Positions 24,763 to 39,900 of a stretch of 64,000 bases of DNA are shown piece by piece. Below the pieces are notes generated by a model. That model saw only the letters and a program-made list of their open reading frames with translations. It had not been told where the DNA came from and made no database searches. The position numbers and the translations under genes are program-made. Each line of letters starts with the position of its first letter. The first letter of the stretch is position 1. Source of the stretch: Onchocerca volvulus (Eukaryota; Nematoda; Chromadorea; Rhabditida; Onchocercidae); assembly GCA_000499405.2 (NCBI GenBank), contig HG738137.1, positions 13,571,661 to 13,635,660 on the forward strand. The letters run 5' to 3'.

Positions 24763-26959
24763 GCTATTCTTAATTAAATTTAAATTTTGCATTTCCGAAA
24801 AAATCTTAATTTACTAATTTTATTCAAAAAAGCAAAATGAAATTTGCAAAAGAATCAGAGAATAATATGCTTTCCAGCCTAAATTTTCTAAAATATTTCA
24901 TTTAAAGATAACATCACTGAATTAGGTTGATCAAATTATATGAAATCGGAATAGGCTAATTAAATTTCAAGAGTGATCTAAGTATGTTGTAGAATTAAGT
25001 GTATGACTGGTCGGATTAAAATATGATGTGAGAATATATTTACAAATTTCAAGTAGACAGTAAAACGCTTGCTCTTTATGAATGGTGGAAATTATAGATC
25101 AGGTATTTTCAATTAGGTTAGCGATGCTGTTGACATCTAAATTTCTTTCAAAAGATAAAATGATGCCGTTGTCAGGAAATTTTTTTGATATTCATAGACG
25201 AATATTTGTGAGAAAAATTTTATTGGTTGACATAGGACTGATTTTTCATTATCTGTTTGTTATATGAGAACGGAGCATTGATTCTTCAACTACGTTATAA
25301 GATAGAGTAAAATCAGATAATATCACGATTACAATTGATCGCTTGGTTGTAGTAAAGATGAGTATTCACTGTCGGGTAACTTGAGTGACTTGTAAATTGA
25401 TTGATTAAGTAATAATTGACTACTGAGTAACCACTGAATAATTATTGATTGATTACAAGAAACTTTTCTTTATATCGATAATCTTTGGTCTTATAATAGG
25501 CGGCAACTTACAATATATTATATAAATGATTTGGCTATCAGGATAAAGGACAGGAATAAAAAATGTTCACAAATTTAAATCGTACATACAAGCTTTAGTC
25601 CTTACAACATTCCAAACAATCAACATGATTTACAACATTTTAGACAATGCATATGAGCTTTATCGAATCGGAAGATGAGAGAACAAAGGCTTTTGTATCA
25701 GACTAAATTGACTCATTTGACTGAGAAATACTATAAATTTCTATTAGACAATCATCATGCCTATATCATAAAATTTTTCGGTTTTGCCGACAGCCGTTAT
25801 TTCACTGCTACTAAAAAATGCAAATGCATCTGAAATGATAATTGAAATAAGTTTAAAATTGGGATAGTTTATTACCATTGAGAGTTGAGAAGTCAGTAAC
25901 TCTATAATTAACTTAATATAACAGATATATCCAATACATAATATAATGAAAATTCAAATTTTAATTGAAATTTCATTTCAGAATGACTAAAACACACTTC
26001 AGCTGACATCTATCGCTATCAAAAATGAACAATTTCTCTTATATCAACAGCACTTTACTATATTCTCAATGTTATTTAATGTAGTAGCCATGCAAGGAAT
26101 GAACTTTTCCTTTCTTTTTTCTTTTTTATGTTTTGGCACAAAAATATTTTTCATTGCCAGACGCTTTCTTGAAAATATCAAGAATAATTGTGTAGTTAAT
26201 TATTTTTGAATCAATAATTGATTGATTAATTTACATGTGCACCAAGTTTAAAATAAATTTTGTAATTTGCAAATTATTTTCTCGCAATTTTTTTCTCGTT
26301 GCTTTAAAAAAGCTAATTTTGCAATTTGTTGCAAGAAGTTTGCCTATTAAATTAATTAATTAAATAAAGATTATTGAAACTGATCAACTGACAATGCGAT
26401 CGTTTAAAATCACATAGATGACTGCCTTTTTTCTTTTTTTTCTACTTTCCCTTTCATTCTCTCAGTTTAAAAGTTTGCAAGGAATTTTTTTAAGTTAGAT
26501 AAAATAATATATTAGAGAAAAAAGCTTGCAACAGTAATTTTTCCCTTTCCTTTTAAAGCACAATTTAAGCTTTTTTTCAAGGAAATGCTCATTTTTGCTT
26601 TTGCAAAAAGTGCTTTTGTTACTTTCAAACTTCACATTTTCTAGTAATAATAATAATAATTTTAATTTACAAATCATTTTAAAAATTAAAGAAAAAATTC
26701 TTTTCATTTGAAAAATTTCGCTTATCGTTTTTATAAATTTACATTTGATACTACTTGAAAAAACTTTCAACTTTGGGATAGTTTTCTTTTTTGTTTTTTT
26801 GCTTTTTATTTTTTATTTTTTTTCTTTAATTTTAGCAAGAGCTTAAAATTTTGTATCATTCACTTGTCACTGAGGATTCTTATCATAGCTTGAAAAAAGT
26901 CTTTCCTTTGATAGATTTTTTTGATTCCGATAAATTTCGCTCCACAAATCTTGAACGAT
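24763..26959. other. No supported gene
   Basis: AT-rich DNA downstream of the MEC-2-like stop. A few short frames near 25.1 and 25.7 kb look faintly coding-like, but no exon boundaries are supported. Any extra C-terminal exons of MEC-2 would be expected here; I could not find a segment resembling the MEC-2 tail. Confidence 0.4.
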
Positions 26960-28543
26960 CAATCTAAACTTCAAGTTAGGATTCGTACAAGTTAGGATTC
27001 GCAGCGGAAGCTCCGGTAACATCACGTCGTAAATGTTTTTATTGCAAATACAAGTATTCGTAATCGGTACAAGCAACGTTTCACGATTCAAGCAATCATG
27101 ATATTAAAACCGATTATTCAAACAACACTCCGCGATAAAGCATCAATTCCAATGCTGATTTATCACTTAACCATCAGAAAGGTATATTCATACCGTTTAT
27201 GCATACCTTGACTGTTGCCGTAAATTTTTTTTTTAATTTCCCTAAAATTTTTAACATTAACTGACTTGTTTCATTTTTAAGTTTTAATTTGAATAATGAG
27301 AATTACAAGTATTTTGTAATATTGTGAGAGTAAATTTTTCGAGAATAATTGGCTGAAAGAAGGCCAAAATATTGTTCAGAATTGTTTCTAGGTCAAGGAT
27401 GCAAAACTTGAGCATAGTTCTTAAGTTACATGATTAAAAAGATATAATTATTTCCATCTTTCATTTTAATTAGGTCTTTTACTATTAACTATTATTCTCA
27501 AGGTTTGATTTCAACTATTTGAGATTAATTTAAATTTAAATTGCATTTCAGAACTTACGAAGTATTCTCTGGGTTGGAAATCAGTTTAATGTTACAAGCA
27601 GTTCCAGCAGTGGGAGAATTGAAGTGAATTTGAGTCAATTAAAACAGGATAAATTATTATATCTCAATTTAGGCATATATAATAAATGAAAGTAATAGCA
27701 CCAATAATTAATTAAACTTTTCTAGAAGCTTTTTAAATTACCACAGCTTATTAGAAATCAGATTTCACAAATTCCACAAATCATCTTTTAAAAGAGGCAA
27801 TCATCAACCATTGCAACTGTTGTTGTTACTTCTTCCGTTATAAATTTTATCAAATATTCTGGAGCAAAAGTATGAAAGTTAAATCAACGAATCGATGCTT
27901 CTTCATCTTCGCTTCTTAAGCAAGCAATTATTAATCAGATCCATGCAGATGTTTTAGAAAAACAACGTACGTGACTGCATTGTATCATAATATATTCACA
28001 CAATGTGACATTGGAAAAAATACATTGACGTAAAAAAACGCTGGCAAATCGCTCGAATAGAAACGATCAAAATGCAAATGGAATTGCAAGCAGAATCGCC
28101 GATTGAAGCGAAAATTTTCCTGAATATATAAAGAAAAACGCAAAAGATGATAGAAATAAAAGGATGAAAAGATTTGCTGGAATCGTCAAAGTAAACAAGA
28201 TCGAAAGGCAATAAAGTTTAAAAAGACAAAGATATGATGTTAAAAAATTTAAATGAATTTATATTACTCTTATCTAATGATAGTTTAACCGTAGCTATAA
28301 CGTAATATTTCTGCTTTCATATTTAAGAAGTTATCGATCGAGATATGCGATGATGGTATTACAAACAGTGAAGCAAGCAATTACATTTTCAAATCAATGG
28401 CTCATGGTGAAGATGATTTTTTATTAAATGAATCCAATAACAAATATTCCAATAGAAGTGTCACATTCGCCATAATCGTATTATTGTTATTGAAATTGAA
28501 GGTCGAACAAATTGCCGCAGAAATTTCCATAAACTAGAAATCA

Positions 28544-28593
<50 letters not shown>

Positions 28594-29344
28594 AATAAAT
28601 ATGAAAAATCTAGTGATGATGACAAGAATAAAAATATGACTTTTGCTAGAATTATTCCTCGATCGACATCAATTGCGTAATAAACAAAATATGCATAAGC
28701 ATGACTGATAAATATTTCGACAAGCAAGAATTGAAAATGTATAAAATTGAAAATAACGATAGGTGATATCAGAAAAGATATGAAATCAATAAACCACTAG
28801 TTTCTTCATCCTTAACATCACCTTCAGATGATAATTAATTATTCGATTCTATATCATTTTTGAAAAATCTTAAAGATTATAAACTGAACGATTTCACAAG
28901 ATATTCTAATAAATCATATATTAACAATTCTGGTACCCATTTAGATAGTAATTGTGTTGAATTCATTCAAAATCGTATGGAATCTGAAAGTCATTTTAGA
29001 TAAACTTAAATTGCTTTGGATGGCAAAGAGAAAAATGTTTTTTTTTTTTTTGATCAAAACGAATAAAAAAAGGAAAGAAACGATTTTGTGCTAAATACTA
29101 TGAATGAATCGTTTGCTGAAAACTTTCAAGGTTCAATTTGATTACTAGTAATTATTTCTCAAATTTTGGTCATTTTAAACAGCCTCAGCAATCTCAATAT
29201 CATTTTCTTGAAATAATCTCTCGAGAAATTCAATTAAATGTTGAACAGCATCTCATCGATTCTGCTTCGACAACAAATTTAAAAAATTTTGCAATCAATC
29301 ATTTCGTAGGAATCTATCATCAAAATTCCTTCGAATGGATCTAA
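26960..29344 (+). pseudogene. Decayed coding-like region, unknown origin
   Basis: The base composition rises and protein-like segments appear in successive frames, each broken by stops: LLKQAIINQIHADVLEKQR (about 27915-27970, ending at a GTACGT), KKRWQIARIETIKMQMELQA (about 28030-28090), RTNCRRNFHKLEIN followed by 16 Asp codons and NKYEKSSDDDKNKN (28500-28640), HLDSNCVEFIQNRMESESHF (about 28940-29000) and QPQQSQYHFLEIISREIQLN (29180-29240). No single set of splice sites restores one frame. I read this as one or more old gene copies losing their frame, or a rapidly changing gene whose introns I cannot place. Family unknown. Confidence 0.35.
28544..28593. repeat. (GAT)16 trinucleotide repeat
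   Basis: Sixteen uninterrupted GAT units at 28546-28593. Read on the + strand in frame with the neighbouring Asp/Lys-rich segment they encode poly-Asp; the minus-strand poly-Ser reading is a shadow. Confidence 0.9.
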
Positions 29345-32300
29345 ATATTTTATTTAACGAAATTTCTGTCTCTAGTTCGACGATTTTTTCAAAAAATTGA
29401 AAGATAAAAACTGAGAAAACAAAAATATCATTCGAAGTTTCCAAGATTTTCATTTCATTTCAAAGATTAAATATTGAAATTCGGTTACTTTTTCAGATTT
29501 TAATTGTCAATTCAGCTGAAAACTTTCTATTTTGGAATGAAAATTTTCGGGAAATAGCATAACATGGGTGATATGTAAATTATCTTAGACCGATTTCACA
29601 TCCGAGGATAATTCTACGAATCCATGCTTGATCAATTGTGACAGATGAAAATGGATTTCCCTTTCTTTGTTCTGCTTATCAATGAAATCAAATCCTAAAA
29701 TAATTAATTCTATTATTTATTCGCTTTTTAAATTACTTGAGAAATCGATAATTGATAACTTATCTTTATGTGTCACGAATGCAATATTTCAGCTTAATTA
29801 ATAATTTTATAATTAATAATTTTAATTAATAATTTTAAATGATTTTAGCAAATGTAAACTAAAAATGAAAAAAAATTTTGTGAACGAATTTTCATCCAAT
29901 TTAAAAGTTAGTAAAATTTTTAAATATATTGCGTAGACTAATTGACTAATATAGAATATAATTTAAAAAACTTTTAATCTGAAATTTTTATGGTCAACCA
30001 TATAAAATGCCAGATTGAACGAATGCAATTCGATAAGGTAATAAAAATATCGATAATAGTAATAGTAATAGCTTTTTTTAAAAATATCATTGCAATAACA
30101 ACTAACTCAATGATTCCATCTTCTATTTTGATTCAATTTTTACGTTTTTTTTTCTTTCAATTTTATTTCCATTTTCTTTTTTCGAATTTTTCAACGAAAT
30201 ATACGAATTTGTTTAAATGCATGAATCATGTCGCTTTTGATTTATTTCTTCTTTAAAAGAATATACACTTTCTAATCATTTTTTCGAATATTTTTTTTCA
30301 AAAAAAATTTACAAAAAGACTTTGGAATTTAAAATATCAGATCAGTTTGAAATCATATATAAGATTTGCAATATTATATCAAATAGTTCGTATATTTTAA
30401 AAAAGAAACTGCACTTTTTTTTTTTTTAAATTCATAAGAGGTTTAAAGTCTGAAAAATGATACTATACCTTATAATCTACATATATATTTTTTGACAAAA
30501 AGATCTAAATATTTATTTCTTTTACATAAAAAGGAAATAAATATTTAAACTTTTTCCTCCAAAAATTTCGAAAGATAGTTTATGTTATAATTTGCATATT
30601 ATGACTCTATCACATTTAACTGGTGTTGTTTAGTCATCAAATTGGTTCAGCTTCATTGGAGTTTTTTTTTTTTTTTTTTTTTTTTTTGTTAAATCAAGTA
30701 ATAATAAACTACGATTTTATCGGTTAAATTTAATGTTTACATGCATCAGCAAATATTTCAGAATTTCGAAAATTTAAAAGTACTGTTCCAATCACTCATG
30801 CTTTCGTTTTTTATTTCAACTTAAGTATAAATATATATGAAATTAACAAACCAAATTTATTTCTTGTTCACGTTTCTTAACATTTAATCAGCTTTTTACT
30901 AACTTTTGCAGAAAATTTACTGTTTTTTTGTTTTTTTAATATTATTTCATCATTTTATAATATTTATGCATTTTATTCTAATCAACATTTTGGCATCTCA
31001 GAAATTTTAAATTAATTGATTATTTTAGTAAAATGGATTCGTAAATAAAAAAAACTTTAGAATCTGATATCATATTCTCTCCTCAATTATGCTAAATTTT
31101 TATAAATTCATGTGGGAAAATATTTTGAAGGAAGGAAAAAGTTCAAAATATTCAATTTTATCAATTAATATATGTGCATAATTATTAATGATATACTTAT
31201 TGCTACTAATGAGTAAAGTTTAAAATTATTTTTATTACTGCAATAAATTTTTTTCCGTCCACAAAATTTTTTGATATTATTTGATATCAAATTTTTTTCA
31301 GTAACTGGCAAGCAATTTATTTCTTGTTAACATGTCCTGAAACTTAACTAGTTTTAAGCTAATTTCTATAGAAAATTTCAATTATCAATTCCACTGACAA
31401 ATGCATTTTTGCAAGCAAAAAAAAAAAAGTTTGCTTATGCGAAAACGGAAATGTTATGCAAAAAAAAATTTTATTAGCTAAATGCACTTCTTCCTACTTT
31501 TTTCCTCATTTTCCTAACATTATTACAGCGAAAAATAAAGTTTTGCCATTTTTATTCGACGAAAAATTCCCTCCTTTTTTTTTTTTTTTTTTTTTTTTTG
31601 CATAATATACAACGAAAATTACTTTGGATGAGTTGTTGAAAATCGATGAAAGTAGGAAAGATTAGATTTATTTGACCTTGTCACATCTATTTTTACTAAT
31701 AATTTCCTTCCTGTCGCTTAAAATATTCCACTTCAGTTCACTAAACTATCAATTATAAAAATTCGATTTCAATTTTCCCTTCTTTTTTCTTTTCATAAAT
31801 TGCATATAAAAATATGTATAAAATCTTGAATTAATTATAGATTAAAATAATTGGCGAAGAAAAAAAAGATTTCATAATTTCTTTTTTTTACATTTAAAAA
31901 CTATTATTTTTGCATTAAATTAGCCAGCAAAATTAAACATTTTGTTAAAAATTTCATCAAATTTTCCGCTCTTTTTTCAATTATCGAAATTTTTTTCCTT
32001 ATTACCTAAAGATTACAGGTATGAAATCAAGATAAGAAAGAGAGAGAAAAAAATAGAAGATATAAAAGATATCTTTTGAATTATAATTAAAAAATTTTAT
32101 AACTTATCAAACAACACAAGTGATAAGTTTTCAACAGTTTTGAAATTATGCAAATTCAAATTGAGCTACTATATCGATAAATATCTACTACATCCGTATT
32201 CATCTTATGCTTTTTTTTTGTACCGGTTTATAATCACCAAATTTAATTTAAATAATTATAATTCAAAAGAAATCTAAATCATCCATCCTTTCTCTTTTCT

Positions 32301-35300
32301 AGCATTTGATAAATTATTGATTTTTTTTAAAAAATATAATTGAAAATCGAATAATTATAATCATATAGTCTATTGTATAATTTAGCATATCAAATAGAAT
32401 AATTATACATTCGTCGCCGGACTTTTGATGAAAAAGATACATTTATGCAACTGGTCTATAAATTTGATGTATTATTCATTTTTAAAGATACATAAATTAG
32501 TAATAATCTCTCTCTCCCTCTCCCTTTCTCCAAGTTTATTTAAAATCTTTGAACGATATTAGAAGAATGAGCATTTTGAGGATGAATAATAAATTCAATA
32601 ATTTGAATATTTTCCTATTTACTTCTCTCAATAAATTATTGATTTCAAATATTTACCGGCACACTGTCATAGTATTCTCATCTATCATTATATAAATGAA
32701 TTTGATAAAATATTTATTACCAAAGCCAAAGAATATTTTATGTCTCGTTTTTATGGCTCGAATTTTATTGTTTATTTCAACTTCGAATCAAATATTAAAC
32801 TATTCTTGTCCACAATTATTTTTTACTAAAAAAAATTAAAATATTTTCGAATTCATGCTTTCTTCCACTACTTTTTCCTTAATATTTAAGGCAATATGCA
32901 TAAATACTTTGATATTAGCATAGAAGCAAATTTATAGCATTCGAAAAATTATATTTTTAATGATATTTTTTGACACGCAAAGAAGAAATATTGCTCTGGT
33001 AATTTACATTTTGAAAATTTTAAAACACAAAATCTTGCCACTTGTAAAAGTACATAATTTCAGAATCCATCTTCTCTTTAGTGATTCAGAATCTTTCAAT
33101 GATATCGCAAGCTATTAAAAATGAATGAAAATGATTAAAGAATTTTGTAAAATGAAAATTTGGTCAGAATTTATTTAAATAAAAAATTAAAAAATTTTAA
33201 TTTAAAAAAAACGGCGTAGATTCAAAAAAAAAAAAAAATGACAAATAAGGCTTTATGAAATAGTTCAAATTTGAATCATTCATTTTAATGTGGTTGATTG
33301 ATACTAATGGTAGATATTTTAAACCTGAAAATTTGCAAAAAAAAAAATCCTCTTTTTAAACTTAACTGACGATTTTCGCATTTGAAAAAATAATTATTTG
33401 ACAAAATTCGATGAAAAAAAAAATGTTTTCGTAAGTGAAATATTACCAGCAAATGGAAGGAGATTTTTTTCTCTCTCTCTCTCTTTTAAATTTCCAGTAA
33501 TGTAAGCACAAAAATTTTTCATCATCACCGTAATTTGTCATTTCGTTAATTGCAATTCTTTCATCTTCAGAGAAAACTTTGCAGTATTTTATTTTTTTTT
33601 TTATTAGAAAAATTTTCGTCTCAATATTAAAGATTAAGCACAGAATTGTAAAATGATATTGGTGGACTTTTGGTTTGAACTTATAAATTAATGAATTCAT
33701 AATTTATTTATGCAAATTCTGATTTCAGGAATTATTTCAATTGTGTCCATAATGTTTCAAAGTATTAATTTGTCGATTAATTTTTGTTCGAAAATTTATA
33801 TTTTTAAAATAAAATTAACAAAGTTTTCTCAACTTTTCTGCATTAGATGATATTGATATTCTCATATCCTACTGTAACATTCTTGTTACAGTATATCCCA
33901 ATTTTTTTTTTCTTTTTATTAGACTAATTTAATTAGGATTTAAAAGGGAAAAAAAAGGAAGGGAATTGATTTAAATGTCAATTGGAAATGCTAATAATTG
34001 CTGTTGTTATAACTATTCAAAAATCATTATAATATTTCTACCTTTTTCTTCTTTTTTTTGGCTCATTTTTGCAATAAATGAAATGCTATCGTAATTAGAA
34101 GTTATTTTAAGGACCGGTTTCTTTGTATAATTCCGGCAACAAAATTTTTATTCCAAAAGAAAAAGAAGGAAGAATGAAAACATTATTTCGAATACATTTT
34201 CTACTTGTTATTTGCTACTTGTTCATTTTCTCCTTTTACTGTATTTTTTGTTAATTTGTTTATTTAAAATTAAAAAAAAAACAATACATTTAAAATATTA
34301 TTTTGACGTTTAAAAATTGTAATTTAAATTTTTCGTATTATTTTGCTAATTTGGAATTTTAAAATTCGCAGTTTAAATTAATTTAAATGAGGAACAAAGC
34401 TTGCTTTTTTTTAAACAAAGTTTGCAAAAAACAAAAAATAATATAAACAATAGTTATAATAATAATGAAAGACATTATGATAATATAAGCCGTTTATTTG
34501 TACAGTTTTTTTTAATTCGATGATTATTGCTTTCTTCGATTTTATCAATATGTAAAATATCAATCATATTTATTTCAGGGATTTATTCAAAATAATACAT
34601 ATGTTGGCTATCAGTTTAGCGCCAAAAATTTAAAAAGAAGAGAAAATATGTAAATTTTCGAAAGATCGGGGCAAGAAAAGCAAAAATTAAAAACTAAATT
34701 TTCAAAATCAATGGAAATTTATAATTTTAAATTTCCGAAATATTAATTAATAATAATGTTGCTAATTGCTTTGATGACTTTTTCCGGCGATTAAATTAAA
34801 TTATCCTGATTAGCTATAGTATTTCTTATTCATTTCATCAGCATTTAAACCTTATTATCAAACTTTTCTGTTTGATTCACCTGCATATTAACTAATTGTT
34901 GTTGCTTAATAAACAACTGTTTTTTTATTTATTTTCTTATCAAAATTTATTATTTTGAAAGTCCACTTGTATTTAATATTAAATAATTTTTGGGTATATA
35001 ATAAATTAAAAAAATCATTAATTCACAAAATGGTTGATGTCGTTGGAATGCACTGAAAATTCGTTTTAGTTCTAAAATTTTGTGAAATTTTCAAAATTTA
35101 GCATTTGTCTCTTCAAATATTTCTTTTTTCTTCTTAGTTGATGTTTGAATTGATGCAATTTATTATCATTTTTTCTTATTTTTGTATAGATGAAAAGTAC
35201 TGAGTTTCATTAAATTTTAGCAAAATGTATAAATTACTCGTCAAATATTGTGCAATCAAATATTTGTATTCCATTTCATGACAGTATTTAAATAATGAAT

Positions 35301-35453
35301 AACACGTTTTATTGCAATAATCTTTTCAAACATGAATCACTCGATGACAATTTTAAAAAATTTTTAAACTGTACGCTGACCTTGACTTGGCAGTTTTAAA
35401 ACAAATAAATTCATAATTAAAATAAGGAGGTTAATTACATTCATGTTTTTAGG

Positions 35454-35610
35454 TATAAAATAAAACCCACTAAATAAAACATCAGCATTGCAATCATTTC
35501 ATTATCATCTCAACACGAATAATCAGTCCTACGATTTTCGTTTGCCGCTACTATTACGCATGCGAACCTATGACCTAACTGCTTTTTCGAAGTCGCATGA
35601 TGACCTCTGA
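35454..35610 (+). other. GC-richer island with TATA-like box and short open frame
   Basis: TATAAAAT (35454-35461) is followed by a 48-codon frame (35464-35610) ending in TGA that reads ALQSFHYHLNTNNQSYDFRL and PLLLRMRTYDLTAFSKSHDD. Its only ATG is late (MRTYDLTAFSKSHDDL, 16 residues). The composition stands out from 17 kb of AT-rich DNA. It may be an isolated exon, a very small gene, or a fragment of a mobile element. Confidence 0.25.
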
Positions 35611-36911
35611 CTAATAGTTTTAAAATTAATTAATTCAGGAAAAAAAGCAATAGCTGAGAGTTTTCACGTTATTTATTGGAAAAAATAATCGAAAACTTTC
35701 GAAATGATTTGATAAATGATAATCTATACATATTATCCTAGAAAGATTGCATTGTTCATTTTTTTTCTCTCAAACTCGCATATTTTCCTTTGTTATAAAT
35801 AATACTTAGAAATGAAACAAATTTCTAATAATTATTTGAAGCCTAATTTTGAAAAATAGAAGTGTAAGATTTTCCTTCCAAATAATTTATCCTCGTTTTT
35901 AAATTCAAGTGTCATCCGTTTGTCCCACGGATATTGTCATATCCGCAAAATAAATATGATATTTCTATTTTTATTTGAAGCATGAATTTCTCTTTTCAAA
36001 TATATTTTGCTTTTTTTCTTATTTTGGAGAAAAGAAAATGAATAAAAAAAGAAAAAAAAACCAGAAATTAGGAAAAATTTTTCTTAAAATTTGGCATTTC
36101 GTTATTAACAAACGCTTCTAAATTATTCTGAAAAAAAAAAAAATTGACATTACTTTTAGGAATTGATTGAATTGAATTTAAGTACATTTTAATCGTAAAA
36201 GAACATTTTGAGTCCTAAATGTAATGCATATTAGGATACTTGAGGAATTTTCTTGACTTCAATGACTGGCCAGAACAAAGCATTTCAACATCTATTTCAA
36301 AACTATTAGAAGTAAATATAAATAACTTATTTTTAGACAAAATAAAACAAAAAGATAAAATAAAAAAAAGAGGGAAATATGGGAAAAGAGTCAATAATAA
36401 GTGAATTTAAAAAAGTTTAAGCTAAATCGAAATTTATACTTTAATTTTACATTAAAAGATGGAAAAGAATGAATAATGAGAGAATTACTAAAAAGTTTAA
36501 GTTAGATTGAAATTCGTACCTCAGTTTTATTTTAATTAAAACTGCTTTTTGTGACGATTTTCTTGATGATTAGTGACCTGATACGTCGACGGTCTTTAGT
36601 GAATGATAGTAAATAAATTAATATCTCAGCAATAGGCGTCATAAATTTGCAAAAAAAATTGATTTATGATGGAAATGTTTATTTATTTTAGTTTAATAAA
36701 TGAACAAAGAATGAGAAAGTTTAATTAAATTTGCAAAAAAAAAAAGCATCAACTTTGAAATTTGAAAATTTCAATTTTATCGTTGTTATAAATTTAGTCA
36801 ATATTAAGCAAAAAATTTTTTCAGTAGCAATTTCGGGTAAAAAAAATGCGAATTTAAATTGTGAAATTAAAATTTAAAGAAATTAAGCCTACAGGAAGTA
36901 ACTGGAAAATT

Positions 36912-36963
36912 TTGAAAAACTGGATAAATGTAATTTTTGAAAAACTGGATAAATGTAATTTTT
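36912..36963. repeat. 25-base tandem duplication
   Basis: TGAAAAACTGGATAAATGTA with following T's occurs twice in a row (starts 36913 and 36938). Confidence 0.85.
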
Positions 36964-39900
36964 TTTTCATAATTCCAAGAATTAATATTCCATCTTCTAT
37001 TTAATGTAGTTAGACAAAATAAAACAATTAAATCTGAGTGAAAAAAAAAAAACAAATTTTCTCTACTACATCAAATGAAGTTATAATATTAATTCTTGAA
37101 ATTTTGAAATTTTCAAATTCTGAAATTACAAAATTCCAAAATTATGATAATATTTCTTTATCCTATTGCTTTATTCGGATTAAAAGTTTATATATTGCTT
37201 GTGAAAGTTTATTCCAAGCTGTTAATTTGTTCTCGAACTTCAAATCCGAAAAGGTTCATTGATAAAACTTTCGGGAATGCAAATAGAAATTCTTGCAACT
37301 AGAGAGAAATTAATACAGACTGAGATAAATCAATTTCCATCTTAATTAGCAACATTTTCATTAAAATTAAATTAAATAAGATACTCTTGAAAACCTGAAT
37401 TTATTAATATAACAAAAAAAAAAAAAGAAGAGAAAACGAGATTCATATTTATTCATAGCAAATTTGCATTTTCCAATCAGGAAAAAATTTTAAAGAAATA
37501 ATCTTAATTAATTTAATTGTTAACTAATCATAAAATACTAACAAACTACCTTTTACTTCAAATATTTTCCGATGCAGTCATTCATTAAAATTAATAGTTT
37601 TTGTGACAAACAATAAATCTTTAACTACATAATTATTTTTTTTTTTTAATTTTAAGAACTCAACAAGAAATTTTAAATTTTATTGAAAAATGTCGTACGA
37701 ATTTTCTTTTGTAAGAGAAGGGGAATTTTTTTTTAGTTTAGTTTAAAATTTCTTATTGAATTCTTAAAATTTAGAATGCCAATTATTCAATTAAAGGTTT
37801 ATTCAGCCATTAAACTAACATATAAACATGGATTATTTTTGTCGAATTGTAAGTGGCGATAGATAGAATCTTTCGTCTTATATTTTCGATACTAAAACAT
37901 TTAAAATAATTGAAAAAATCGATTAAATTTATTGTTTAAATAGTGAAAATCTTTCATTATTTGTTTCTTTTTTATCTCATTAAAAAAATTAAAATAATAA
38001 AAATAAAACGTGTCATCCAAATCTGATTGAGATATCAAAACAAGATTACTTTTATTGTTATCATATATTATTGAAATTCCTATGAATTTTCGAAGTTTCT
38101 ATAAATAAGCTCGTTGTTTCTTTAATTCTCATGCCATTTATCATTAAAAACATTTCGACTTTTCAAGTGATCAAAACTTGTTCATCTTCATCAATAGTAA
38201 ATAGTTGCTCAACATTTTAGATGATCATTGAATTTGCTCCAGTGAATCATAATTTTCTCAATTTTAAACAATTTAACAATTTATTTGCTTTTTTTGAATG
38301 CTATTTATTTTTTGTTTACTTTTGTTTCTTTCGTTTTTTTTCTTCTGTCTTTGTTTTTTTCATTCAATTATTTTCTTTTTGCAAATTTATTATAGGATTA
38401 TTCATTTTTACCCCATCATCCGATAACCATATCTTGCTAAAAATCAATTTAATTTAGTACGAAGAATCTCATAATATATTCCATGCCTTCTTCCTTTCCT
38501 CCCTAATATTTCAGATTATTTTGAAGTGAAATTTAATTTAATCATCCAAATAGCTTTGCCTTTCATCTATCTCATTTATTTCATAACATCAAAAACCTCT
38601 TCAAATATCTTGATCGATTCAATCTTTTTTTTTTCCATTATATTCAACTTTTTATTTTTTATTTTTGAAAGAACTATGTCATTTGCTCATATTCGATTAT
38701 CATCTATAAAAAGCCCATTATTTTCAGGCCATTTAATTTCATTTATAAGCCAAGTTCGAATTTCAACATCATAAATGAAATCTTATCATCTATCTTCCTT
38801 TTATTGTCATCATTCAATCTGTCATCATCATCATCATCATCTATAGAATTCAAGCTATTCTGATTTGATGGCGATAAATTTAATTTAAATTTTGCATTCA
38901 GCATTTAATAAATAATATATTCAATTTTTGAATAATTCGAAATCAACTTCAACCCTCTGTCTCATTCCTCGATCTTCCTCATAAGGCATCAATTTTAAGC
39001 GGATGCAAAATGAGTTCATCAGAATTACATAATTTTTTTTTTTTTGCATAATTTCTAATCCATGTTTCGCTCTCCCATTTTCCTTTCATTCATAATGTGA
39101 CTTTTTAGTTAAATATAATCCTTCTATATTTCAAAATATTCGAATGGTTCATATCGAAATCATTATCGGAAATTATATTTCATTTCAAATTTAATCCCAT
39201 CTTATTGACTATTCTTTTTTCAAAAAATTTAAAAATAAAAAAATCATCAATTGCAGTAAAATTAATAGAAACTCGACACATTTGCTAAACACCGGAAATA
39301 AATATCATTAATTGGACTTTGTTTTAAAATCGAATCTCTCGTCTCTACTACAATGGAATTATTATAAATCTCGTTTTACGTTAAATTAAGTTTGAGAAAT
39401 CTTTTTCGGAATATATCAATGGGATATTTATGGATTTTAGCTTATCTCCTATAATTTGTAATTATCATATAATTTCTTCGACATCCATCTTACTTCACTT
39501 ATTGTTTTATTAGGGAAATAATATGTTATCAAAAATATAGTTATCAGTTATCCATAGAATTATGCATAAATATTATGTAGTTCACAGTTGTCTTGCATAA
39601 ATGTCATATGTAATTATCAGGTTATGGTTATCATAAAAATAAATCGTCATTTTTCTACAGATAACTAATAAGTTTTAATCATATACATTTATAGTCAGTA
39701 AAATCAAATAAACAGCAATAATGATTGTTGCAAATTTCATAAAAATTAATTAATATTTTAATACTTAACAAGAATTAATCACTATTTCAGTACTTAACAA
39801 AATCAATCAATATTTGAACACTTACAAAATCATTCTATTGCCGTTTACAACGATTCATAAACATTTTGCAAATTCAGTATTTATATTTCAATTTTTCTGA

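Noticed and set aside
28461..28727. Minus-strand ORF with a long poly-Ser run
   Set aside because: It is the antisense reading of the (GAT)16 repeat; the + strand poly-Asp context is more protein-like.
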